Source: Anaeromyxobacter diazotrophicus | Lineage (GTDB): Bacteria; Myxococcota; Myxococcia; Myxococcales; Anaeromyxobacteraceae | Direction of reading: 5' to 3' | Length of the DNA stretch: 64,000 nucleotides | Assembly (NCBI RefSeq): GCF_013340205.1 | Contig: NZ_BJTG01000011.1 | Location: 1 to 64,000, forward strand | Part shown: in pieces, positions 1 through 8,266 of the stretch | How the letters are laid out: each line of letters starts with the position of its first letter | Position numbering within the stretch: position 1 is the first letter of the stretch | Notes under the pieces: generated by a model | Told to the model about the DNA's origin: nothing | Seen by the model: only the letters and a program-made list of their open reading frames with translations | Database searches by the model: none | Program-made: the position numbers and the translations under genes

Positions 1-497
1 GGCTCCTGGGACGCGCGAGGCTCGCGCTGGGACCGCTCGGCGACCACACCCGGCGAGAACGGGTTCGGCCGGCCGTCGCGCCTCGGAGCGGCCCGGCGCG
101 GCCGCGGGAGAGGCCTCCTTGCGCCTTCGCGTCCGCCGAAGCGCGATCCGCGCGGAAACGCGTCAAGCTCCCATGTGGGACGATCCGGACGATAGTTACG
201 ATAGGTGAACGCCTCGCCCGGCCCGCATCTGCCGCGGCCCCGCGTATTTCACCCTCGGGACACGTCGTGAGCCGGGCCACGCCCCGCCGCCTCGAACACG
301 CGGCTCCGCCTCGCGTGCGACGTCCGCCCAACGACCGCGCCCGCCCGCGCGGCGCCGCCCGCCCACCTGCCGCGCCCCTCCCTGCCGAACCCCGCCAGCT
401 CGCGCGAAACCGCTCCGAGCTGCGGGCGGGGTTGCGAGGCCTCTCCGCGCAGCCCGATACCCGCTCCGTGGGGAGAGGGAGAAGGGAGCGATACGCC
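1..497. other. Non-coding stretch at the left edge, no gene seen
   Basis: I see no convincing gene here. Frames crossing it are shadows without recognisable protein character. It lies downstream of the leftward Ser/Thr kinase gene, whose stop is at 498, and may hold the upstream region of a gene beyond the window. Two things stand out: three ACGAT boxes at a 9-base period (180-184, 189-193, 198-202), the last two overlapping a -10-like TACGAT, and a purine-rich GGGAGAGGG-type stretch at about 469-488 flanked by GCTCC and GGAGC, which could form a weak hairpin after the kinase stop. Confidence 0.5.
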
Positions 498-3400
498 TCA
501 GCTCGCCGCCTGCGCGGCCTCGAGCGCGCGCCGGATGCGCGGGGCGAGCAGGCCGGGGATGCGGCCGGCGAGCTCGAGCGCGCCTTCGAGCGCGGCCCGG
601 GCCGTGTCGAGCCGGCCGGCGCGGAGCGCCGCCAGCCCGCGCATCTCGAGCACCTCGACCGGCTCCTGCTCCACCGAGTCGCGCGCCGACCTCGCCAGGA
701 GCGCCTCCCACTCCGCGTCCGCCGCGCCGCGCGCCGCCAGCTCGACCATGTCGGCGAGGACGGCCTCGGACGGGCCGACCTCCGCGCCGCCCCAGCCCGC
801 CGCCCGCGCCTCCCGGTACCGCTCCAGCCGGGCGCGCGCGCCGGCCGCGTCGCCGCCCGCGAGGAGGGCGCGGGCGCGCAGGAGCAGCCCCAGCGGGCCG
901 GGCGCCGCCTCCGGGTGGCTGCGCTCGATCTCCTCGGCGCGGGCGAGGTGGGGGGCGGCGGCCGCGAGATCTCCCGCCTGGTAGTAAAGCTCGGCCAGGT
1001 TGAACTCGGAGGCGTACTCGGAGTCGAGGTGGCCCAGCTCGCGGGCGATGCGGATCGCCTCGAGCTGGCCGGCCACCGCCGCGGCGAGGTCGCCGCGGGC
1101 CACCGAGAGGTTCCGCCGGTTGGAGTGCGCCACCGCGACGTGCACCAGATCGCCGCGGCCGGTGGCGACCGCGCGGGCGCGCTCGAGGGCCGCCTCGGCC
1201 TGGGCCGGACGGCCCAGGTACGGCAACGCCGCCCCGAGGAGGAGCAGCGAGGCCACGAGCGTCTCGTAGCCGGCGTCGCCCTGCCGCCCGGCCAGCGCCG
1301 CGGCGCGGTCCAGGGTCGCGCAGGCGTCGGCCCAGCGCGAGGCGCGGAACAGCGAGCGGCCCCGGCCGAGATCGAGGCGGGCCTGCACGCGCGGCGACGG
1401 CACGCCGGGCAGGGCCTCGGCCGCCTCGACGCAGGCGCGGGAGGCGCCGAAGTCGCTCATCCAGTCGAGCGCGGTGGCCTCGTCGAGCAGGGCCTCGCGC
1501 TCCGCCGCCGCGTCCCCGAGCTCGCGCGCGACGGCGCAGGCGGCCTCGAGGTCGGCCACCGCGTCGCGGTGCCTGGCGGTGCGGCTCCGCATGAGCCCGC
1601 GCCCGCGGAGCGCCTCCAGCCGCTGCGGGAGGCTCGACGCCGGCAGGTTCTCGAGCGCGCGGGAGTAGAGCGCCTCCGCCTGGAGGTAGGCGTGCCGGCC
1701 GGCCTGGTCGGCGGACACCTGGAGGAAGGCGGCGGCGGCGTCGGCGCGCCGGCCGCTCTCCTGCCCGTGCACCGCCAGCCGGAGGAGCCGCGCGGGCTCG
1801 GGCAGCGACCCGGGCCGCAGGTGGAAGCGGAAGGCGGCCTCGTGGATGGCGGCGCGCAGGGCGTCCGGGGTGGAGCGGGCGACGGCGTCGCGGACCAGCG
1901 GGAGCCGGTACCGGGTGCCTCCGCCGCGGCGAGGCGGGACGAGGAGCCCGCGCCCGGCGAGGCGCCGGACCGCCGCCCCGGTGTCGAGCGGGAACGCGCC
2001 GCCGAGGCCCGCCTCGGCGAGCTGCGCCAGCACGCCGTCGGCCTCGCCGAGCGGCACCTCGTCGCCCAGCAGCGCCAGGAGCTGCGCGTGGGAGGCCAGG
2101 TCGGGCGGCATGGCGCGCAGCTCGGTGCCGGCCAGCCACTCGACGAGCGGCAGGTCGGGGACGCGGTCCAGCTCGTCCGTGGCGAGGTACCAGGACCGGC
2201 CCTGGGGTTGCGGGCGGACGAGGCCGTCGCGCCGGAGCCCGCGCACGAGCTCGACGAGGAGGAACGGCACGCCCTGGGCGCGCGCCGCGAGCCGCTCCAC
2301 GGCCTGCGCCGGGATCCCCTCGGCCGGCGCGAGCAGCCGGCGGCACAGCTCCGCGGCGGTGGCGGCTGGGAGCGGCTCGAGCCGCTCGAGCTGCCGCCGC
2401 GCCGCCCGCTCCCCCCAGTACGGCCGGGCGGCAGCGAAGGCGGGGCGCGCGAGCGCGCAGACGAAGAGGGGGGCGCGGGCCTCGGCCAGGGCGGCCGACT
2501 CCAGCGCGTCGAGCGCGGCGCCTCCCGCGAGGTGGGCGTCGTCGAGGAGGACGCAGAGGGGCCTCGCCGCCGCGCGGCGGCGCAAGAGCGACGCGGCGGC
2601 GCGGATCGCCAGCGCCGTCAGGGCGCCTGGCGCGGCCCCCGCCGCCTCGAGGAGCGGGGCGCCGGGCGCGAGCCAGCCGAGGGTGAGGGCCACGGCCGGC
2701 CACGCCTCGTCGCGCAGCTCCGGCGGGAGCGCCAGGGCGAGGAGCGAGCGCCCCGCGTCCGGCGGCGCCGCGGCCGCCGCCGGCACGTCGAGCAGCCAGC
2801 GCAGGAGGGCCGCCAGGGCGTCGCCGCTCTCGGGCGCGGTCCTGGCGCGCAGCTCCAGCACCAGCGGCGCGGGGGTGAGCGCGCGCAGGCGCTCCGCCAG
2901 CGCGGCGCCGAGGTGGCTCTTGCCGAGGCCGGGGTCGCCCAGCACCGATGTCACGATGGGTGAACGGTCGCGGGCCGCGTCCAGGGCCAGCGCGGCGAGC
3001 CGCGCGAGCACCTCGTCCCGGCCGAGCAGCGGGGGCGCCCCCTCGCGCACGACCGTGGTCTCGTCGGCGCCGGCCGGGTGGAGCGGGCAGACGAAGAGGT
3101 CCGGCCGTCCGGGGACGGTCTCGAGCCCCACCCCGACCAGCACCTCGGCCGCGCGGGCCGTGGCGAGCGCGCCGGCGGGATCGGACGCGGCCGGCCAGGA
3201 GCCCGGGTCGGAGAAGGCGGCGGCCAGGTACCGGTCGGCGCCGCCGGGACGGGGCCGGGCCAGCACCGCGACCAGGTCGACGAGCCCCCGCGGGGCGAGG
3301 CCGGCGGCGACGGCGCTGCGGGCCGCGTGCAGCGCGAGCCGGACCGGGTTCTCGCCGGCCGCCGGGTCGAACACCCAGGCGCAGCGCCGCCCCTCGGCGT

Positions 3401-4457
3401 GCGCGAGCACCCCGCCGAGCTGGGCGGCCGCGGCCTGGAGGCGCCCCACCTCGGCGCCCGACTCGAGGTAGACGACCCCCACGCTGCGCCGGGCGGCGCG
3501 GGAGGGCGGCGGCGCCGCCTGGGCGGCCCGCGGCGCGTCCTCGGGCGAGGAGCCCGAGAGGCTCGGCGCGACCGCCTCGAGGAGGGCCGCCGCCGAGGGG
3601 AAGCGATCCTCGGGCGCCTTCGCCAGGCAGCGCAGGATCGCCTGCGCCAGCGCGGCGGGCATCGGCGCGAGCGACGCGGGCGGCGGCGGCCGGAGGTTCA
3701 CGTGGGCGTGGCGCACCTCGGGCGCCGGCCCGAAGAACGGCGGCCGCCCCGCCGCGAGCTCGAGGAGGAGGGCCCCGGCGGCGTAGACGTCCGAGCGGGC
3801 GTCGGGCGAGAGGCCCTGGCACTGCTCCGGCGACATGTACTCGGCGGTGCCGGCGAAGCCCGGCGTCCCCGGCCCGGGCGCGGCGGCCCTGGCGCCGAGG
3901 CGCTCCGCCAGGCCGAGGTCGACGAGGCGCGCGACCCGGGGCTCGCCGGCGAGGAGCACGTTCTCCGGCTTGAGGTCCCCGTGCGCCCAGCCCGCGCCGT
4001 GGATCGCCGCGAGCGCCTCGAGCGTGGCGAGGACCGCGGGGCCGAGCTCGGCGCGCGGCAGCGCGCCTCCGCCCGCGAGCAGGAGGGCGTCGAGCGACGG
4101 CGCCTCCACCAGCTCCAGCGCGAGGTAGGGGGCGCCGTCGCCGAGCGCCCCTCGCCCCAGGAGGGCGGGCACCGCCGGCGGGCCTATCGCCCGGAGCGCC
4201 TCCGCCTCGCGCTCGAGCTGCTCCCGGGCGCCCGCGGCGTCGAGGCGCGCCACCTTGAGCGCCACCCGGCGGCCGTCCGCGGCGCGCTCCGCCTCGAACA
4301 CGGTGGCGAAGCCGCCGCGCCCCAGGAGGCCCCGGACGAGGTAGCCCGGCACCACCGGCAGCGCCGCCGGAGGCTCCGCGGGCGGCCGCGGCGGGGCGGA
4401 GCCGCACGGAGGGTGAGCCCCTTCGGCGCGGCGTCCGCAGGTCAGGCAGCGCGTCAT
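498..4457 (-). CDS. Ser/Thr protein kinase fused to a regulatory ATPase and TPR domain
   Basis: This is a 1319-residue cytoplasmic signalling protein. A short Cys motif (C4, C7, C18) precedes a Hanks-type kinase: glycine loop at 44-51 (LGRGGFAT), Lys68, catalytic loop HGDLKPEN with Asp161, DLG at 180-182 in place of DFG, and the SPE activation-segment end at 209-211. A region at about 325-460 resembles a degraded class III cyclase domain. An AAA/STAND-type ATPase follows, with Walker A GDPGLGKS (Lys513) and a Walker B-like LLDDAH. From about 880 to the end the protein is Ala/Leu/Arg-rich helical repeats of TPR type. This architecture is common in myxobacteria, where the TPR half probably binds partners. 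It is transcribed alone. The substrate is unknown. Confidence 0.9.
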   Translation of the reverse strand: MTRCLTCGRRAEGAHPPCGSAPPRPPAEPPAALPVVPGYLVRGLLGRGGFATVFEAERAADGRRVALKVARLDAAGAREQLEREAEALRAIGPPAVPALLGRGALGDGAPYLALELVEAPSLDALLLAGGGALPRAELGPAVLATLEALAAIHGAGWAHGDLKPENVLLAGEPRVARLVDLGLAERLGARAAAPGPGTPGFAGTAEYMSPEQCQGLSPDARSDVYAAGALLLELAAGRPPFFGPAPEVRHAHVNLRPPPPASLAPMPAALAQAILRCLAKAPEDRFPSAAALLEAVAPSLSGSSPEDAPRAAQAAPPPSRAARRSVGVVYLESGAEVGRLQAAAAQLGGVLAHAEGRRCAWVFDPAAGENPVRLALHAARSAVAAGLAPRGLVDLVAVLARPRPGGADRYLAAAFSDPGSWPAASDPAGALATARAAEVLVGVGLETVPGRPDLFVCPLHPAGADETTVVREGAPPLLGRDEVLARLAALALDAARDRSPIVTSVLGDPGLGKSHLGAALAERLRALTPAPLVLELRARTAPESGDALAALLRWLLDVPAAAAAPPDAGRSLLALALPPELRDEAWPAVALTLGWLAPGAPLLEAAGAAPGALTALAIRAAASLLRRRAAARPLCVLLDDAHLAGGAALDALESAALAEARAPLFVCALARPAFAAARPYWGERAARRQLERLEPLPAATAAELCRRLLAPAEGIPAQAVERLAARAQGVPFLLVELVRGLRRDGLVRPQPQGRSWYLATDELDRVPDLPLVEWLAGTELRAMPPDLASHAQLLALLGDEVPLGEADGVLAQLAEAGLGGAFPLDTGAAVRRLAGRGLLVPPRRGGGTRYRLPLVRDAVARSTPDALRAAIHEAAFRFHLRPGSLPEPARLLRLAVHGQESGRRADAAAAFLQVSADQAGRHAYLQAEALYSRALENLPASSLPQRLEALRGRGLMRSRTARHRDAVADLEAACAVARELGDAAAEREALLDEATALDWMSDFGASRACVEAAEALPGVPSPRVQARLDLGRGRSLFRASRWADACATLDRAAALAGRQGDAGYETLVASLLLLGAALPYLGRPAQAEAALERARAVATGRGDLVHVAVAHSNRRNLSVARGDLAAAVAGQLEAIRIARELGHLDSEYASEFNLAELYYQAGDLAAAAPHLARAEEIERSHPEAAPGPLGLLLRARALLAGGDAAGARARLERYREARAAGWGGAEVGPSEAVLADMVELAARGAADAEWEALLARSARDSVEQEPVEVLEMRGLAALRAGRLDTARAALEGALELAGRIPGLLAPRIRRALEAAQAAS

Positions 4458-4983
4458 TCCTCTCCAGGTCGTGCCGTGAGCGGCGAGCCGCGCCGGGCCG
4501 GGTCATTGTCGCACGCCCGCGTGGTCGATCGCGCGAGCGGGCCCGCGGCGCGCCCGTGCCCGCGGTGGGGAAAGGTCCCACGCCCGCGAGCTCGAGGTGA
4601 GCGGCGCCTCCCGGACGGGAGCCGCGGGGGCGCCGCGGAGCGCGAGCGCGTCCCAGGACAATGGTGGGTCGCCCGGCGGGCGGTGGCGCGGGGCGCGCGG
4701 CCGGCGGCGGCGAACGCGGCCGGCGCCGCGCCCGTCCCGGCGGTCCCGGCCGAGAGGAAGTGCAAGGATGACGGTTCGATGGCCGCGGGCGCCCCACGCT
4801 CGCGCCGCGGCCTGCGCCCCGGGTGGTACGCGGAGCGCCGCGACCTGCGGTGAACGTGGGACACTCCGCCGCTGTCCCGGGGCTCGCGCAACCTCGTTGC
4901 AATGCGTGGCCGATCCAGAGAACGATCGGTCGAACTCCCGATGGAAACCGCACGGGCCGGTGGCCCGCAGACGTGAGGACACG
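4458..4983. other. Divergent intergenic region between the kinase and a lipoprotein gene
   Basis: These 526 bases separate the leftward kinase from the rightward lipoprotein gene. No frame here looks coding: the longest leftward frame is Arg/Pro/Ala-rich with no family character. A weak rightward promoter is possible, with TTGCAA at 4897-4902, an 18-base spacer and AACGAT at 4921-4926, placing a start near 4933. A GAGGA ribosome binding site lies five bases before the ATG at 4984. Confidence 0.4.
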
Positions 4984-5961
4984 ATGACGGGACGCGGGCA
5001 GCTCGGCTTCCTCCAGGCAGCGACGGTGGCGCTCCTCCTTCCGGCGGCCGCGTGCGGCCCCGCGGCCAGCGGCGGGGCGGCCGGGACGCCGGGCAGCGGC
5101 CTCACCCAGATCGCCGGGCAGCCGTCGCTCGGGCCGGTGCTGGCCACCTGCGAGGTGCAGATGGTGGAGGGGAACGGGCTCGGGACGAACGGCCTCACCG
5201 GCAACGGCATCTGCCAGAACGGCCTGGGCGCGGCCGGGCTCGACCTCGCCAACTTCGACACCGCCAGCTTCGCGAGCTGGTTCAACGCGAACCCCGCGAC
5301 GGCGGAGATGGTCGTCGAGTACGCGTACCGGTGCGCCGCGCCGAGCGGCAAGTCGGTCACCTGGACGAACCCCGCGACCGGCGTCGCCTATACCTGGACG
5401 GGCGGGCTCGGCCTCGCGCCGAGCTGGGCCGGCGGCGCTCCCGCCACCGAGACCGAGCAGCAGCTCGTCTCGGCCTGCCTGGCCGCGCTGGTCAACAAGT
5501 ACGGCGTCAACGTCACCATCGCGGTGGAGGGGCGGACCGCCACCGGCGCCCGGATCCCGCTCACCCAGAACGAGCTCTTCGACTACCCCGTGCGGGAGGC
5601 CTGCTTCTTCGGGAACCTCTTCACCAACGACGGCGTCTTCGTCGGCCTCGATCACTGGGCGTGGCCCGACAGCATCTCCAGCGTGCGCGCCTGCGCCATC
5701 GACCGGCAGGCGGTGGGGCCGAGCATCGACTGCCCGCCCATGTACAACGTCGACTACTGCTGGAACCGCTGCACGCGCGACTGGACCGGCACCTTCTACG
5801 AGAGCTGCACCTTCAACGGGGTGACCTACAAGCCGCTGACGACCCGCATCGCCCTCTCCGACGTCTACCGGTGCGGCGACGGCGTGTGCCAGATCAGCGA
5901 GCACTGCGGCACGACCGACAGCGCGGACAGCTGCAGGTCCGACTGCGGGCTCTGCCCCTAG
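4984..5961 (+). CDS. Cysteine-rich secreted lipoprotein of unknown function
   Basis: 325 residues. I chose the ATG at 4984 because GAGGA lies five bases upstream and a lipoprotein signal follows at once: a hydrophobic stretch then LLPAAAC, with the lipidated Cys near residue 23. The mature start is Gly/Ser/Ala-rich, followed by Asn-Gly-Leu-rich repeats (NGLGTNGL, NGICQNGL). The C-terminal third is rich in Cys and aromatic residues and ends in a pattern close to GDGVCxxxExCxxxxxxxxCxxDC, which recalls Cys-rich modules of large myxobacterial outer-surface proteins. These Cys probably form disulfides outside the cytoplasm. No catalytic motif is visible. The next gene starts 34 bases later and could be co-transcribed. 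Confidence 0.8.
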   Translation: MTGRGQLGFLQAATVALLLPAAACGPAASGGAAGTPGSGLTQIAGQPSLGPVLATCEVQMVEGNGLGTNGLTGNGICQNGLGAAGLDLANFDTASFASWFNANPATAEMVVEYAYRCAAPSGKSVTWTNPATGVAYTWTGGLGLAPSWAGGAPATETEQQLVSACLAALVNKYGVNVTIAVEGRTATGARIPLTQNELFDYPVREACFFGNLFTNDGVFVGLDHWAWPDSISSVRACAIDRQAVGPSIDCPPMYNVDYCWNRCTRDWTGTFYESCTFNGVTYKPLTTRIALSDVYRCGDGVCQISEHCGTTDSADSCRSDCGLCP

Positions 5962-5995
5962 GCGCCGAGATCATGTCCCCGGGGGGAGGGGCGCG

Positions 5996-8266
5996 ATGAC
6001 GGACGGGGCCGCTGCCGGAAGGTGCACGCCGGCGCAGGACGATCCCGTCGAGCGCACCTCCATCCTGGGCCGGGTCCGCCCCCGGACCCAGCCGGAGCAA
6101 CCGGGCCTCCTGCTCGTCAGCGCGCCCGCCCCGGGCCTGGTCGGCGCGTACTTCGGCCTGGAGCTGGCGGAGGTCGTCATCGGCCGGGGGGGCGGGGCCG
6201 AGATCCGCGTCGACGACCCCGGCGTCTCGCGCGAGCACCTCAAGATCAGGCGCGCGCCGTCGGGCGAGTTCTTCGCCGAGGATCTCGGCTCCACCAACGG
6301 CACCTGGCTGAACGGCGTCGCCATCCGGTCGGCGGCCCTCGCCGAGGGTGACCGGTTGCAGATCGGGACCTCCACCGAGTTCCTCTTCGGCGCCAACCGC
6401 GGGGCGGTCCAGGCCGAGGTCCGGCTGCGTCAGGCGATCTCGGCGCCGGGCGCCGGGACCTGGGAGTGGTTCGTCGCGGGCGGCGCGCTCCAGCTCTACG
6501 GGGGCGTCGCGCGCGCCGTGGGCCAGGACGGCGACCGCACCGAGCCGCGGGCCGACGACTCCTGGGCCCGGGTGCACCCGGACGACCGCGCGGCGCTCCG
6601 GGCCCGGCTCGAGGCGGCGGCCGGGCAGGGCGGGGCCTTCGAGGCCGAGGTGCGGCTGGTCCGGCAGGACGGGAGCGTGTGCCGCGTCGCCATGTCGGGC
6701 GAGCCGTTCCGGGATCGGGGCGGGCGGCCGGTGCGGCTCGCGGGCGCGCTCCTCGACGTCACCGAGCGCCGGCTGGCCGACGGCGAGCTGCGGCGCCAGT
6801 CGCTCCTCTTCGACAGCCTCGCCGACGCGGTGGTGATCGTGGGCGCGGGCGGCACCATCCTCGACTGGAGCGCCAGCGCCGAGCGGCTGCTCGGGTGGAG
6901 CAAGGCGGAGGTGCTGGGGCGGCGCCCCGGGGCGCTGCTGCTGCGCAGCGGCGAGGAGCGGCTCGATCGCGTCCTCGTCGAGTGCGCGCGCCGCGGGGGA
7001 CGGCACTGCGAGGAGCTCGCGCTCCGCGCGAAGTCCGGCGCCGAGGTCCAGGCGGAGCTGGTGACGGTCCCGCTCGTCGGGCGCGAGGAGGAGATCGTCG
7101 CCTGCGTGGCGGTGTTCCGCGACCTGGGCGAGCGCCGGCGCCTGCAGGCGAGGCTGCAGATCGCCGAGCGGCTCGCGTCCCTCGGGACGCTGGCGGCCGG
7201 CGTGGCGCACGAGATCAACAACCCGCTCGCCTTCGTCACCTCGAACCTCGACTACGTCTCGAGGCAGCTCGCCGCGGTGGGGGAGGCGCTCGGCCCGGAG
7301 CGCGCGGAGATCGCGGAGGCGCTCGCCGACAGTCGGAGGGGGGCCGAGCGCATCGCCAGCATCGTCCGCGATCTGCAGGCCTTCGGCGGGAAGGAGCGCC
7401 CGGCGAACGCCGAGCAGGCCGATCCCAACGCGGCGCTGGAGTTCGCCCTGCGGATGTCCGACAGCCTCATCCGGCACCGGGCCAGGCTGGTGAAGGACCT
7501 GCGCCCGGTCCCCTGCGTGCGCGGCGAGGAGGCCAGGCTGGGACAAGTCTTCCTCAACCTGCTCGTGAACGCGGCGCACGCCATCGAGCCGGGCCGCGCG
7601 GACGCGAGCCTCATCCGCGTGAGCACGCGGTTCGACGACGCCGCGCGCCGGGTGGTGATCGAGGTGGCGGACGAGGGCGCCGGCATCCACCCCGAGGTCC
7701 TCCCCCGCATCTTCGAGCCGTTCTTCACCACCAAGCCGGTGGGGGCGGGGACCGGGCTCGGCCTCTTCGTGTGCCAGGGCATCGTGACGGAGCTCGGGGG
7801 CGAGCTCGCGGTGGAGAGCGAGCTGGGCCAGGGGACCACGTTCCGCGTGCTGCTGCCCGCGGCCGGCGCCGCGCCGCGGGTGGCACCGGCGAGCCGGCGG
7901 GTGCTCGTGGTGGACGACGAGCCGCTCCTGGGCTCCGCCTTGAAGCGCTGCTTCTCCGGCAAGTACGATGTGGAGGCGGTGGCCGACCCCCGCGAGGCGC
8001 TGATCCGCCTCCGCGGGGGAGAGCGCTTCCTGTTCGCCCTGGTGGACCTGCAGATGCCCGAGATGACCGGCCAGGACTTCCTGGCGTCCCTGCGCGAGAT
8101 CGAGCCGGAGCTGGCCCGCCACGCCGCCGTGATCACCGGCGGCTCCCTGGAGGAGGCGGCGAGCCGCTTCCCGGCCGGGGAGCGCCCGCCGCTCCTCGCC
8201 AAGCCCATCGACCTCGCGCGGCTCTCGGCGCTGATCGACGCGGCGGCGGACGAGGCGCGGGCGTGA
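5996..8266 (+). CDS. FHA-PAS-PAS hybrid histidine kinase with C-terminal receiver
   Basis: 756 residues with no obvious membrane segment, so probably a cytoplasmic sensor. Residues about 37-133 form an FHA domain with GRGG, SREHL and GSTNGTWLNG motifs, which bind phosphothreonine and suggest input from a Ser/Thr kinase. Two PAS domains follow (about 145-260 and 265-385). HisKA carries the phospho-acceptor His405 in HEINNPLAF, HATPase spans about 500-622 with the DEGAG and GTGLGL boxes, and a receiver ends the protein with Asp684 in LVDLQMP. A GGGGGGAGGG tract before the ATG is the ribosome binding site. The stop overlaps the start of the next gene (GTGA). A Ser/Thr kinase gene lies 1.5 kb away, making crosstalk plausible but unproven. 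Confidence 0.9.
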   Translation: MTDGAAAGRCTPAQDDPVERTSILGRVRPRTQPEQPGLLLVSAPAPGLVGAYFGLELAEVVIGRGGGAEIRVDDPGVSREHLKIRRAPSGEFFAEDLGSTNGTWLNGVAIRSAALAEGDRLQIGTSTEFLFGANRGAVQAEVRLRQAISAPGAGTWEWFVAGGALQLYGGVARAVGQDGDRTEPRADDSWARVHPDDRAALRARLEAAAGQGGAFEAEVRLVRQDGSVCRVAMSGEPFRDRGGRPVRLAGALLDVTERRLADGELRRQSLLFDSLADAVVIVGAGGTILDWSASAERLLGWSKAEVLGRRPGALLLRSGEERLDRVLVECARRGGRHCEELALRAKSGAEVQAELVTVPLVGREEEIVACVAVFRDLGERRRLQARLQIAERLASLGTLAAGVAHEINNPLAFVTSNLDYVSRQLAAVGEALGPERAEIAEALADSRRGAERIASIVRDLQAFGGKERPANAEQADPNAALEFALRMSDSLIRHRARLVKDLRPVPCVRGEEARLGQVFLNLLVNAAHAIEPGRADASLIRVSTRFDDAARRVVIEVADEGAGIHPEVLPRIFEPFFTTKPVGAGTGLGLFVCQGIVTELGGELAVESELGQGTTFRVLLPAAGAAPRVAPASRRVLVVDDEPLLGSALKRCFSGKYDVEAVADPREALIRLRGGERFLFALVDLQMPEMTGQDFLASLREIEPELARHAAVITGGSLEEAASRFPAGERPPLLAKPIDLARLSALIDAAADEARA

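Noticed and set aside
4454-4891. Leftward 145-codon frame upstream of the kinase
   Set aside because: Arg/Pro/Ala-rich, no ribosome binding site, no family look; treated as intergenic.
196-5904. Leftward open frame of about 1900 codons over the Ser/Thr kinase
   Set aside because: Arg/Pro/Gly/Ala-rich shadow in another frame of the real kinase and lipoprotein genes, with no domain.
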